Shown one piece after another: positions 40,594-50,112 of a DNA stretch of 64,000 nt. The position numbers and the translations under genes are program-made. The stretch is from Gracilimonas sp965227215 (GTDB lineage Bacteria; Bacteroidota; Rhodothermia; Balneolales; Balneolaceae): positions 2,480,001 to 2,544,000 of the forward strand of contig OZ245729.1 in the NCBI GenBank assembly GCA_965227215.1, given 5' to 3'. Under the pieces are notes generated by a model, which was given only the letters and a program-made list of their open reading frames with translations, was not told where the DNA came from and searched no databases. The stretch's first letter is position 1. Every line of letters begins with the position of its first letter.

Positions 40594-42309
40594 ATGAAAA
40601 AGAAAATAGCAGCACTCATTGGGGTGGTTTCCCTATTCATTTTAGCCTCTCAGTATGCCTGGGCAGATGTACAAGCGGCTGAAGCTTCTTCCTCCATAGT
40701 AGGAAGCTGGCTCAGTATTCTTCCTCCACTGGTAGCCATCGGTATTGCCCTGATTTTCCGCCAGGTTTTGTTTGCGTTGTTTTTAGGGATTTGGATGGGA
40801 GCATATCTGGCCGGAGAGCTCACATTCCTTAACGTATTCGACAGCTTCTTTACTTCTCTCAGTGAGTATATTGTGCCGGGTGTTGCAGATCCTGACCGAA
40901 TGAGCATCGTTATTTTTTCCATCCTGATTGGAGGGATGGTGGGTATTATTACCGATAATGGAGGTACACGAGGCGTTATTAAGGCCATTACGAAATTTGT
41001 CCGAAACAAAGTACAGGGACAGCTGGTGACCTCCCTGATGGGTTTTGTGGTGTTTTTTGATGATTACGCCAACACGATGGTGGTGGGAAATACCATGCGT
41101 CCGCTTACCGACAAACTTCGTATTTCGCGGGCTAAACTGGCATACCTGGTAGATGCCACCGCTGCACCTATTGCCACCATTGCTTTGGTTAGTACATGGA
41201 TTGGCGCGATGGTAGGTTTTATTGCTACGGCCGAAGCAGAGATGGCCAACTTCAACGAAGCGGCTTACTCTGTTTTCATCAATTCATTGCCGTATAACTT
41301 CTATGCGTTCTTCACCATTTTATTTGTGATCCTGATCGCTTATTCCGGTCGTGATTTTGGAACGATGTTAAAGGCTCGTATTGACTTGTATAAAGCCAAG
41401 CACGATTCCAAGCTGGATAAATACAATCTATACAAAGACAAAATCGAAGAAGACGAAGCCAAGAAGGCGGAATCGCACTGGGCAAATGCTGCCATCCCGA
41501 TTTTAACGCTGGTTTTCGGAACTGTTATCGGGTTGTTTGTAACCGGTGAGGGAGACAGCATTCAGGCTATCATCGAAACAGCTAACTCGTACGATGCCTT
41601 ACTGTGGGGATCACTGGCTTCCGTAGTTGTAGCTATTGGAATGACACTGGCGCAAAAGCTGCTGGATATCGAAAAAACGCTCGAAGGCATGATGAACGGG
41701 ATGCATGTGATGTTCGACGGCGTGTTGATCCTGGTGCTGGCCTGGGGTTTGAGTGATGTAACCGTAGCACTTGGAACAGCCGATTACCTGGTATCCGTTT
41801 TCGGGGAGACGCTGAATCCCTACTGGATGCCGGCTATCGTATTGGTGCTTTCGGCGCTGACAGCTTTTGCAACGGGTTCCAGCTGGGGAACTATGGGAAT
41901 TTTGATGCCGCTGGTTGTGCCTCTGGGATGGGAAATTGGAAATAATACCGGCGTACCCATGGAGACTACGCTTGAGATTATTTACGCCAGCGTGAGTGCG
42001 GTGTTAGCCGGATCGGTTTGGGGTGATCACTGTTCTCCTATTTCAGATACAACTATTTTGAGTTCCTTAGCCACCCAATGTGATCATGTGGAACACGTAA
42101 ACACGCAGCTTCCTTATGCCATGATTGTAGGTGTGATCAGTATTCTGGCAATGATTGCAGCTATCGTACTGAACATCTCTGTGTGGATTATCTACCCTGT
42201 TGGTGTGGCTGTCATTGTGGGTATTATTTACAAATTTGGGAAAATACCCAACCCGGAAACCTACACTCCGGAAGGGAAAGAACCGGCTATCACCAGTCTG
42301 GACACATAA
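40594..42309 (+). CDS. nhaC: NhaC-family Na+/H+ antiporter
   Basis: The 571-residue protein has about 12 membrane helices and NhaC motifs: VVFFDDYANTMVVGNTMRPL, FATGSSWGTMGILMPLVVPLG, and AGSVWGDHCSPISDTTILSS. It exchanges sodium for protons, consistent with a marine or saline habitat. The N-terminal hydrophobic stretch ending AWADVQA looks like a signal peptide, unusual but possible for the first helix. Upstream, TATCTTGG at 40527-40534 is a weak -7 match. Confidence 0.93.
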   Translation: MKKKIAALIGVVSLFILASQYAWADVQAAEASSSIVGSWLSILPPLVAIGIALIFRQVLFALFLGIWMGAYLAGELTFLNVFDSFFTSLSEYIVPGVADPDRMSIVIFSILIGGMVGIITDNGGTRGVIKAITKFVRNKVQGQLVTSLMGFVVFFDDYANTMVVGNTMRPLTDKLRISRAKLAYLVDATAAPIATIALVSTWIGAMVGFIATAEAEMANFNEAAYSVFINSLPYNFYAFFTILFVILIAYSGRDFGTMLKARIDLYKAKHDSKLDKYNLYKDKIEEDEAKKAESHWANAAIPILTLVFGTVIGLFVTGEGDSIQAIIETANSYDALLWGSLASVVVAIGMTLAQKLLDIEKTLEGMMNGMHVMFDGVLILVLAWGLSDVTVALGTADYLVSVFGETLNPYWMPAIVLVLSALTAFATGSSWGTMGILMPLVVPLGWEIGNNTGVPMETTLEIIYASVSAVLAGSVWGDHCSPISDTTILSSLATQCDHVEHVNTQLPYAMIVGVISILAMIAAIVLNISVWIIYPVGVAVIVGIIYKFGKIPNPETYTPEGKEPAITSLDT

Positions 42310-42352
42310 TAAATAAGCAAGTATATTGTTTATGACTTAGGCACAAACCAAA

Positions 42353-42763
42353 ATGACTGTCATGAGGATATTAATACTTACTGTGTTACCGGTGTTATTA
42401 ATCGGTTGTGATGTCTTTGTAAACGAACAACCGGTGCCGAATGGAGCTGTTGGTGAATGGGAATGGACGCATAGTGCCGGTGGATGGGGACCTTATGTTG
42501 ATGCGGACTCCGTTGACTATACAATGAGACTGACCTTGTTTGCACACGAAGCAATTTGGTACAGGGATAATGAAATTATGGATGAGTTTTGGGTACAAGA
42601 AAAGAAAAAAGGGTGGCAGGAAAATTCATTCTATATGAAATTTAAAGAGAAAAAGAGTTGTGATTTTAAAGCGAGATATAATGCCGCTGAAAATCTTTTG
42701 ACACTTAGTAGCGCAGGATGCACGGATTTGCCCTCCCACTACTTTAAAAAAGCAGGTGATTAA
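42353..42763 (+). CDS. small lipoprotein, function unknown
   Basis: The 136-residue product has a lipoprotein signal (ILTVLPVLLIGCDVFVN). The mature part (GAVGEWEWTHSAGGWGP..., then LSSAGCTDLPSHYFKKAG) resembles the small lipocalin-like lipoproteins of Bacteroidota that begin with a W-x-W motif. Two further cysteines (in KKSCDFK and SAGCTD) may form a disulfide. An in-frame ATG at 42362 is an equally good start. Its stop overlaps the convergent TANGO2-type gene by four bases. Confidence 0.75.
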   Translation: MTVMRILILTVLPVLLIGCDVFVNEQPVPNGAVGEWEWTHSAGGWGPYVDADSVDYTMRLTLFAHEAIWYRDNEIMDEFWVQEKKKGWQENSFYMKFKEKKSCDFKARYNAAENLLTLSSAGCTDLPSHYFKKAGD

Positions 42764-43524
42764 ATACGGAAGTGTTGTTCTCCTTCAGCCTCTGACGTTC
42801 CCGGCTTAAATCTCCGCTCGGTAAAATCAATATTTCCTTCCTTATCAATCAGCAGAACGGTAGAGCATCGGGAACCATAATTTTCAGTTTTGATAAAGAT
42901 TGAGGAAACGGCTTTTTCTAATTCCCTGGGAATACCGGTAACCGGTAGCTCATCTTCAGAGGCTTTTCTCTCATCAGCCAGAAGCTTAAAAAGATCTTCC
43001 TTTTCAAAACTCTCTTCAGAAAGTATAGCTTTTAATTGCTGATTGGCTCTCTCCAGCTTTGGCCAGGGAGTATCGAGCAGGGCATTGCTCAAACCGTGAA
43101 TGCCCGGTTCAATCCGGCTCACTTTTTTATTCTGGTTCGAATAGTGGTAGAAGTCTTTGTGATCCCACACCAGCAAATTAAAGCCGTTATATAATTCAGC
43201 CTTTTTCGAAAGCGCGGCCAGATAATCCATCGCTGTTTGTTCCTTCTTCAGGTAATCCAGAACAATTTCTCCACGACTTGGTGGGTCTTCTTTTTTGATG
43301 GATGGATCACGATAATTGGTAAGAGCGCTCCATCGTCCGTCTTTATTTACACCCAGCCACGTACCGCCGGCTTCAAGGTCTTTGCCGGCTAACATATTTG
43401 GTTTACCTTCCTCTGTCCAAAATTGTGCTTTGCGGGTTGGTCGTCCATAGAACTCATCTCTGTTTCCGGCTAAAATTAAGTCGTATTTGGGATGAACCTT
43501 GTATGCGAAAGTGATTAAGCACAT
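42760..43524 (-). CDS. NRDE (TANGO2-like) family protein
   Basis: The 254-residue protein begins MCLITFAYKVHPKYDLILAGNRDEFYGRPT, containing the NRDE motif that names the family and the conserved Cys2 of Ntn-hydrolase-like proteins. KDLEAGGTWLGVNKDGRWSALTNYR and the C-terminal SSIFIKTENYGSRCSTVLLID are also typical. TANGO2 has been linked to heme and lipid handling; the bacterial role is open. Confidence 0.92.
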   Translation of the reverse strand: MCLITFAYKVHPKYDLILAGNRDEFYGRPTRKAQFWTEEGKPNMLAGKDLEAGGTWLGVNKDGRWSALTNYRDPSIKKEDPPSRGEIVLDYLKKEQTAMDYLAALSKKAELYNGFNLLVWDHKDFYHYSNQNKKVSRIEPGIHGLSNALLDTPWPKLERANQQLKAILSEESFEKEDLFKLLADERKASEDELPVTGIPRELEKAVSSIFIKTENYGSRCSTVLLIDKEGNIDFTERRFKPGTSEAEGEQHFRI

Positions 43525-43607
43525 AAATAATAACCAACGGGTTTCGATATTTGCCTGAATCTAAGCATATTCACGAAACCTAATACAAGTTTTTCGTAAA
43601 GAGATAC

Positions 43608-46220
43608 ATGCAACTGAGTAAACAACTCTTTAGGGATGTTTTGATTTTTCTATTCGGGGTAGCCGGCATAGGATGGTTTTTCTATTCATTCCAACATCAT
43701 CATCCGTTTAGTATTACCCATACAAAGGTACCTAAAGATCACATTATTGAAAAAGCAGACTCCGTTTTTCAGAGCTGGCAGTATCAAGCACTCGATTTTT
43801 ATCCCCAAACAGAATTCAACTCCGATGAGGATGTAATTGATACCCTCCAGGTAAAATGGGGAATCAGAGAATTTAAAAAGAGACTGCAAGAATCCGATTT
43901 TCTCCGAATGTTGCCGCTGGCGAAGTGGGAAGTGCGGGAATACAACATTCAAAGTGAGAATAACGACTATTCGGTGGAGGTGGGATTGACCCCCGATGGC
44001 AAAGTGGTGGATTTCCTGGCTACAACCGACTTGATAAATCAACAGCGTCCATTTAACCGGTATGCAGTGCGAACGGTGTTTCAAAATCAGGTAGATAATT
44101 ATTCGAGGGGATTGGAGGATTCCCTGCTTACCGGTCTATCCGATTATCAGCATATAAACACCGAGTCGGGTTCCAACTCTCAGGCATTAACCATTATCGA
44201 TCGGTTACGGGAAATCCGGGGGGCACAGGATGAAAGTGTCTATGAGATGAACAACATCTGGAACCTCGCTGATTTTTACTTAGGGCGTACAGCCTGGCGA
44301 TCATTTGACCTGAAACCGGATACTGCGGAATTAATAGATCAGGCAGGGCTACGTTTTGCAAGAGCAAGGTACACTGCGTCAGATTCCGTTTCAGGAGTAC
44401 ATGTTGAACTGACCATGGAACTGTTACCTGCCGGTTCCATAAAGTCATTATCATACCGGATTTTTCCACGACTGGAGGAATCAGATACTCCGGTAACAGA
44501 CATGCTTGAAAGTATATCACTGTTTGTGTTATTAGTATTTGCTCTGTGGTTGTTGTTCGTATTTTATTTGAGGATTAAAGCCCGGGCCATCGATACAAAA
44601 CCTGCCATCATTATCGCGGTGCTTGCAGGATTTTTGGTCCCCGGTTTTTGGTTTCTGAACTTCGTTGACCAAATGGGATGGATGTATGGGGTTAACGGCT
44701 CGGTTGCCATCTTTCAAAATCTGATGATGCTTGGAATAATGGGTGCAGTTGGAGCTGTAGGTTTCTTTGTACTAACGGCTGTTAGTGACTCCATTACCCG
44801 GCAATACTGGCCCGAAAAACTAAAAACCTGGGATTTGGTACGCCGCGGTTTATTTATGAATAAACCCGTAGGCTGGGGAATGGTAAATGCCATTGCTATC
44901 GGTGGAATTTTGGCAGGAATAGTAGGGCTGTTTCTCTCCGTTTTCGACCATACCTACATTTCGGCAAATACAGGGTTTTTATCGGATGACTATTTTTTGC
45001 CTTCCATAGCAAATCTTATGGTCACTACGCTTTTTGTGTTGGTTATTGTAGTTCCTCTTTATCTGATTATTGGGAATCAGATCAAAGGGTTGGTTGGTCG
45101 CGACTGGATTATTCCCGTCTTAAGTGCCATGCTTTTTGCACTGATTGACATTCTCCCGTTCAACATCGAGCCGGATAGTCTAGACCGGATGTTGAGGGGT
45201 TTATTGGGATTTGTGTTGGGTTATTTCTATCTCAGGTATGATTTTTTGACTATTGTATTCGGAACCTTTTTGTTTCTCAATTTCCTGACGACATCCAAAG
45301 GCTGGTTAATCGAAGGCTCACCTGATGCAAATACCTTCTACCTGTTTATGATGGTATTTCTGACTTTCGCGATAGGGGGTATATACTTCGTATTTAAAGG
45401 AACCGATAGGGATGAACTTCCGGAATATGTACCCGGCTATATAGAAGACCAGGCTAAAGAGCAGCGCTTAAAACAAGAACTTTCCATTGCCCGGGTTGTG
45501 CAGCAAACGTTTCTGCCTTCAAAAATTCATCATTTACCGGGAATTGATATAGCCGGCATCTGTATCCCGGCCCAGGAAACCGGGGGAGATTACTATGACA
45601 TGATTTCGCTTGGCGACCAGCGAACAGCTTTGGCCATTGGTGATGTGAGCGGGAAAGGAATCCGGGCTGCATTCTATATGACCTTTACCAAAGGGGTGCT
45701 CCACAGTTTAAGTGCATTGATCCTGTCGCCGGTTGAGCTGCTCAATCAACTGAACAGGCTATTCAATGAAAACGCAACCCGGGGTACGTTCATCTCCATG
45801 ATTTATGGAATTTTAGAAGCCGACAAACGCCAATTCACCTTTGCCAGAGCCGGCCACAATCCCATGCTTCTGGTCCGAGCCAATGGTGATACAGAATGGC
45901 TTAAACCGAATGGAGTTGGTATTGGCGTAGCTCAACAAAGTGATGCATTTATCAAATGTACAGAAGAAGCTACCCTGAAGCTGAAAGAAGGGGATGTGGT
46001 TATTATGTACACCGATGGAATTACCGAAATGCTGAACGCCGGCAATCATTTTTACGGTGAGGAACGGCTTGAGCGGCTGGTTAAAGGGGTGAGAAAAGCA
46101 TCCTCTGAAAAAATTCTGGAGATTATTGTAGATGATGTAAATGAGTTTAAAGGCGTTGTTAAACAACATGACGACATGACTTTGCTAATAATAAAAGCTG
46201 ATGCCTCAGTGAATCAGTAA
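43608..46220 (+). CDS. membrane-bound SpoIIE/RsbU-type PP2C phosphatase
   Basis: The 870-residue protein starts with one membrane helix (11-30), then a large extracytoplasmic region (about 31-300), then some eight helices (about 305-605), and a cytoplasmic PP2C-SpoIIE domain from about 625 (SIARVVQQTFLPSKIHHLPG, QETGGDYYDMISLG, AIGDVSGKGIRAAFYM, MYTDGITEMLNAGNHFYGEERL). The metal-binding Asp residues in GGDYYD, GDVSGKG and TDGITE are present. Such enzymes dephosphorylate anti-sigma antagonists; no partner gene is adjacent. The input signal is unknown. Confidence 0.9.
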   Translation: MQLSKQLFRDVLIFLFGVAGIGWFFYSFQHHHPFSITHTKVPKDHIIEKADSVFQSWQYQALDFYPQTEFNSDEDVIDTLQVKWGIREFKKRLQESDFLRMLPLAKWEVREYNIQSENNDYSVEVGLTPDGKVVDFLATTDLINQQRPFNRYAVRTVFQNQVDNYSRGLEDSLLTGLSDYQHINTESGSNSQALTIIDRLREIRGAQDESVYEMNNIWNLADFYLGRTAWRSFDLKPDTAELIDQAGLRFARARYTASDSVSGVHVELTMELLPAGSIKSLSYRIFPRLEESDTPVTDMLESISLFVLLVFALWLLFVFYLRIKARAIDTKPAIIIAVLAGFLVPGFWFLNFVDQMGWMYGVNGSVAIFQNLMMLGIMGAVGAVGFFVLTAVSDSITRQYWPEKLKTWDLVRRGLFMNKPVGWGMVNAIAIGGILAGIVGLFLSVFDHTYISANTGFLSDDYFLPSIANLMVTTLFVLVIVVPLYLIIGNQIKGLVGRDWIIPVLSAMLFALIDILPFNIEPDSLDRMLRGLLGFVLGYFYLRYDFLTIVFGTFLFLNFLTTSKGWLIEGSPDANTFYLFMMVFLTFAIGGIYFVFKGTDRDELPEYVPGYIEDQAKEQRLKQELSIARVVQQTFLPSKIHHLPGIDIAGICIPAQETGGDYYDMISLGDQRTALAIGDVSGKGIRAAFYMTFTKGVLHSLSALILSPVELLNQLNRLFNENATRGTFISMIYGILEADKRQFTFARAGHNPMLLVRANGDTEWLKPNGVGIGVAQQSDAFIKCTEEATLKLKEGDVVIMYTDGITEMLNAGNHFYGEERLERLVKGVRKASSEKILEIIVDDVNEFKGVVKQHDDMTLLIIKADASVNQ

Positions 46221-46328
46221 TTTTTGTATTTTAGCCAATGCTAACAACTGAATACATTGTTGCTAAACGGTAGCGGTGTTCAATTCTTCAAAAAATATCA
46301 TCCATTGCGAGAATCATTAAAAAATAAC

Positions 46329-47000
46329 ATGGGCTTAAGCCAGTCTGTAGAAGATTACCTGAAAGTCATTTACGTGTTAGAATCAGAAGATGAAGGGACA
46401 ACGACAACAAATATTGCCAATGCCCTGGATGTTTCATCTGCTTCGGTGACCAATATGCTGAAGCGACTTGCAAAGATGAACTTGTTGGAATATGAATCTT
46501 ACAAAGGTGCCAAGTTAACCGAGGCCGGAAATAAAATTGCATTGGAAATTTTAAGACATCATCGGTTGCTGGAGCTATATCTGAAAGAAGTGATGGGTTA
46601 TTCCTGGGACGAAGTACATGATGAAGCTGAGAAGCTGGAACATCATATTTCAGAGCAATTTGAAGATCGTATTGCCGAATTACTGAATCATCCCACACAC
46701 GACCCTCATGGTGACCCTATTCCTTCCAAAGATGGCATTATGCCAACTATGGCACAGCTTTCCATTTCCGAAGCAGAAGAAAACACCCCGTACATTATTG
46801 GCCGGGTGAAAGATCAGGACCCGGAACTGCTTCGGTACCTGGAGAAAATTGGGGTGCTGCCCGGTTCAAAAATTGAGGTTGTTGAGAAAGTCCCATTTGA
46901 CGGACCGGTTAAAATCAGGCTGGAAGATAATGTTGAACAGATGCTAGGCCAGGCTGTAGCCAGTGAGGTCTATGTAGTGGAGGCAGAAAAACAGCCTTAA
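46329..47000 (+). CDS. DtxR/MntR-family metal-dependent repressor
   Basis: The 223-residue regulator has an N-terminal winged helix (SQSVEDYLKVIYVLESEDEGTTTTNIANALDVSSASVTNMLKRL), a metal-binding dimerisation domain (HHRLLELYLKEVMGYSWDEVHDEAEKLEHHIS) and a C-terminal FeoA/SH3-like domain. It should sense iron or manganese. A longer frame from a TTG at 46257 exists; the ATG at 46329 matches homology. No metal transporter is nearby. Confidence 0.9.
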   Translation: MGLSQSVEDYLKVIYVLESEDEGTTTTNIANALDVSSASVTNMLKRLAKMNLLEYESYKGAKLTEAGNKIALEILRHHRLLELYLKEVMGYSWDEVHDEAEKLEHHISEQFEDRIAELLNHPTHDPHGDPIPSKDGIMPTMAQLSISEAEENTPYIIGRVKDQDPELLRYLEKIGVLPGSKIEVVEKVPFDGPVKIRLEDNVEQMLGQAVASEVYVVEAEKQP

Positions 47001-47014
47001 CCTGAAACCAACGA

Positions 47015-47773
47015 TCAGACTTGCCGCACTTCGATATTAGCAGCCTTCATGCTCTTCTTCAGGTCTTTGATTTCTATTTCTTTAAAGTGAAAAATACTGG
47101 CTGCCAGAACTGCATCCGCATTTCCTTTGGTGATGGCTTCTATACAATGATCGATGGTGCCGGCGCCCCCACTGGCAATAACTGGGATGTTAACGATGCC
47201 GTTAATCTTCTCCAGAATATTGATATCAAAGCCGCTTTTGGTCCCGTCACGATCCATGCTGGTGAGAAGTATTTCACCGGCTCCCCGTTCTTCCACTTCC
47301 TGCATCCATTCAATGGCATCTAACCCGGTATCTTCCGTACCACCTTTGATATACACATTCCAGCTGTCTCTTTGGCTTTTGGCATCAACAGCAGCTACAA
47401 TGGCCTGAGCACCAAATGCAGCAGAGGCTTCATTAATCAGATCGGGGTTCTTGACAATACTGCTGTTCAGGGAAACTTTATCGGCTCCGGATTTAAGCAG
47501 TTCCTCTATTTCATCCACGGTTTTGATTCCCCCGCCCACTGTGAATGGAATATTAATTTCGGCGGCTATTCTTTTTACCAGTTCGACCAGGGTTTTTCTC
47601 TTTTCAAGCGTGGCGGTGATATCAAGAAAAACCAATTCGTCGGCACCTTCTTCACTGTATCGCTTAGCTAATTCAACAGGATCACCTGCATCCCTTAGTC
47701 CTTCAAAATTGACGCCCTTTACGGTTCGGCCGTCTTTGATATCCAGGCAGGGAATGATTCGTTTTGTGAGCAT
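47015..47773 (-). CDS. hisF: HisF, imidazole glycerol phosphate synthase cyclase
   Basis: A 252-residue TIM barrel that uses ammonia from HisH to form IGP and AICAR in histidine synthesis. MLTKRIIPCLDIKDGRTVKGVNF with the catalytic Asp, VGGGIKTVDEIEELL, AVDAKSQ and VIASGGAGTIDHC are all present. Histidine genes are split here: hisF, hisA and hisE lie at three separate places. Confidence 0.97.
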   Translation of the reverse strand: MLTKRIIPCLDIKDGRTVKGVNFEGLRDAGDPVELAKRYSEEGADELVFLDITATLEKRKTLVELVKRIAAEINIPFTVGGGIKTVDEIEELLKSGADKVSLNSSIVKNPDLINEASAAFGAQAIVAAVDAKSQRDSWNVYIKGGTEDTGLDAIEWMQEVEERGAGEILLTSMDRDGTKSGFDINILEKINGIVNIPVIASGGAGTIDHCIEAITKGNADAVLAASIFHFKEIEIKDLKKSMKAANIEVRQV

Positions 47774-47973
47774 AAAATTTTAAAATCTGGCTTAACCTCT
47801 GCGGATACAGGATTGCATGTGTGTGTTGGATTTCCACATTCCACTTGGCTAAAAAAATTAGGCTTTGAATATAGAAAATTCTGAAAAGGTGTGTTAGTGA
47901 AATAAGGATAAAGATATATCGAAAGTGAACCCGATGCCCTGATTTTGAGTTACACTGCAAAAGCAATTGCCAG

Positions 47974-48801
47974 ATGAAGTTTAAAATTACAGACGTTTCA
48001 AAACCGCCTCGGGAAATCATAGTCGAAGTGATGGAAAGTTCGCGATCTCAATTACTGATTCCTCCTAAACTGGCCGGCGAAAACCCACAGGCATATCACC
48101 CTGAGAACAATGAAAAGTATATCGGGTTGTTCTCCAGCGGTACAACAGGTTCGCCCAAAGAAATTTGGAATAGGTATGAGAACCTGGTCAGAAATGCCCG
48201 ATACTCAGCGGGAGCATTTGGAGTAAAATCGAAACACCGGCTACTGATAATGGCTGCACCCTGGCATGTAGCCGGGCTCAGCTGGGCTATTATGGCTGAA
48301 ATGCTTGGCTGTGATTACCATTTCATCACTACAAAAAAAGGAGAGGGCGATAAATGGCTGAAAAGTATTCAGGAGTTTAAACCGGATTTCTTGTTCACTG
48401 TGCCGGCTGTTTTGCGAGCACTTTATGGGAAAGATTGGTTCGTACCCCATGTAGTTTTTGGTGGCTATTCCGTGGAAGAAGACGAGCTGCAAGAATTAAC
48501 CCCTCATTGTGATTTCACTATTCAGGGATACGGGCAGACGGAAGCCGGAGGTTTAATCGCGGCTCACAAAAGAAAAAGTAAAGATTGGGTTCGTCCTTAC
48601 GAGCATATTTGCAGCGGTAAGCCCATTGCAGGAGTTGAGTTGAGGTGTGAAGGCTCACCCGAAAATCCGGCTTCGATATATATCCAATCTGAAACGGCCT
48701 TCACCCAAGCGGAGTACAACAGCCGGGATGTAGGTTTCAGGGATTCGCAGGGCAGGGTGTATGTTTTGGGCAGATCAGATGAAGTTGTTAATGAGAAATA
48801 G
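47974..48801 (+). CDS. truncated AMP-binding acyl-CoA ligase-like protein
   Basis: The 275-residue product matches ANL adenylating enzymes: the phosphate loop SSGTTGSPKE, the APWHVAGLSW region, FGGYSVEEDEL, and GYGQTEAGG, and it ends GRSDEVVNEK at the A8 hinge. The C-terminal lid domain with the catalytic Lys is absent, and the N-terminus is shorter than in MenE-like ligases (usually 350-490 residues). It may be a relic, or a stand-alone adenylation core. MenE is the closest guess by size and motifs, but I do not assign it. Confidence 0.7.
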   Translation: MKFKITDVSKPPREIIVEVMESSRSQLLIPPKLAGENPQAYHPENNEKYIGLFSSGTTGSPKEIWNRYENLVRNARYSAGAFGVKSKHRLLIMAAPWHVAGLSWAIMAEMLGCDYHFITTKKGEGDKWLKSIQEFKPDFLFTVPAVLRALYGKDWFVPHVVFGGYSVEEDELQELTPHCDFTIQGYGQTEAGGLIAAHKRKSKDWVRPYEHICSGKPIAGVELRCEGSPENPASIYIQSETAFTQAEYNSRDVGFRDSQGRVYVLGRSDEVVNEK

Positions 48802-48867
48802 AGTAGGACAATTTTCGCTGCTGTTATACATTTAATATATTGAGTTGTCTAATTACAGGAGAAGACC

Positions 48868-50109
48868 ATGAGACCCAATCGTTTGTTATCTTTTTTATTG
48901 ATCGTTGTTTTTTTAATTCCACTAAGCTGTACAACCAATGTAACAGGTCCTGATACGAACGGTGAATTGCCGAGAGAACTTTCAGCTGCTGAGAAGAAGC
49001 TGGTTGAAGACGGACAGTCATTCGGGTTCAACGTTTTTAAAAGTACGGTTGAGGGAGACGCATCAAAAAACATATTCATCTCACCGCTCAGTATTTCCGT
49101 GGCATTAGGTATGACAATGAATGGTGCCGAAGGTGAAACGTTTGAGCAGATGCGGGAAACATTGGCTTTTCAAGGATTGAATCAGGATGAAATTAACCAA
49201 GGTTATCAATCGCTGATAAAATTGCTGACTGAAGCCGATCCAAAAGTGAAAATGCACATTGCCAACTCGGTGTGGAGCAGAGAAGGGTTTGAAGTTCAGG
49301 AGTCGTTCACGGAAACTCTTGAAGAGTATTTTGATGCAACCACCCGCGAACTGGATTTCAGTGACCCAAAATCTACAGACATCATAAATCAGTGGGTGGC
49401 GGATAACACCAACGGATTGATAGAAAAGATTATCAACAGGCAAATTTCACCAAATATGGTGATGTACCTTATCAATGCGATCTATTTTCAAGGTGACTGG
49501 ACCTATCAGTTTGATGAAGAAGAAACCCGGGAGCATTCCTTTAGTCTTGAAAGCGGAGGTGAAGTGATGGTGGATATGATGACCCAGGAACGGATGTTCA
49601 ATATTCACATGAATGAAGAAGTTCATATGATTGATTTGCCTTATGGAGACAGTCTGTTCAGTATGACGGTTATGATGCCCGCCGATGAGAAAAAACCTAT
49701 TGATGAATTTATTAGCCAGGATCTGAGTAAAGAGAATTTCGATTCCTGGATCGCAGGATTGAAAGGGCAGGATATGCCATTATATTTTCCCAAGTTTGAG
49801 CTTTCCTATAAAATCAAAATGAATGACATTCTGAAGTCGATGGGTATGGAAGTGCCTTTTGATGAAGCGGAAGCCGATTTTTCTGGTATAAACCCGGATG
49901 CCCGACTTTTCATAAGTCAGGTAAATCACAAAACCTATGTGAAAGTGGATGAGAAAGGGACTGAAGCTGCCGCAGTAACTTCGGTTGGCGTGGAGGTGAC
50001 TTCCATACCCCAAACCTTTTCTGTAGATCGTCCCTTTGTATTTATGATCCGGGAGCAAAACAGCGGAGCTATCCTTTTTATGGGTAAAATGGAAAACCCG
50101 AAGCTCTAA
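48868..50109 (+). CDS. serpin, lipoprotein form
   Basis: The 413-residue protein has a lipoprotein signal (LIVVFLIPLSCTTNVTG) and a full serpin fold (NIFISPLSISVALGMTMNGA, NAIYFQGDWTYQFD, DRPFVFMIRE). The reactive-loop hinge EKGTEAAAVTS is small-residue-rich as required for inhibitory serpins, and the predicted scissile region is VEVTSIPQ, with Thr or Val near P1. It would inhibit serine proteases at the cell surface. An AGGAG site precedes the ATG by about eight bases. Confidence 0.95.
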   Translation: MRPNRLLSFLLIVVFLIPLSCTTNVTGPDTNGELPRELSAAEKKLVEDGQSFGFNVFKSTVEGDASKNIFISPLSISVALGMTMNGAEGETFEQMRETLAFQGLNQDEINQGYQSLIKLLTEADPKVKMHIANSVWSREGFEVQESFTETLEEYFDATTRELDFSDPKSTDIINQWVADNTNGLIEKIINRQISPNMVMYLINAIYFQGDWTYQFDEEETREHSFSLESGGEVMVDMMTQERMFNIHMNEEVHMIDLPYGDSLFSMTVMMPADEKKPIDEFISQDLSKENFDSWIAGLKGQDMPLYFPKFELSYKIKMNDILKSMGMEVPFDEAEADFSGINPDARLFISQVNHKTYVKVDEKGTEAAAVTSVGVEVTSIPQTFSVDRPFVFMIREQNSGAILFMGKMENPKL

Positions 50110-50112
50110 AGA

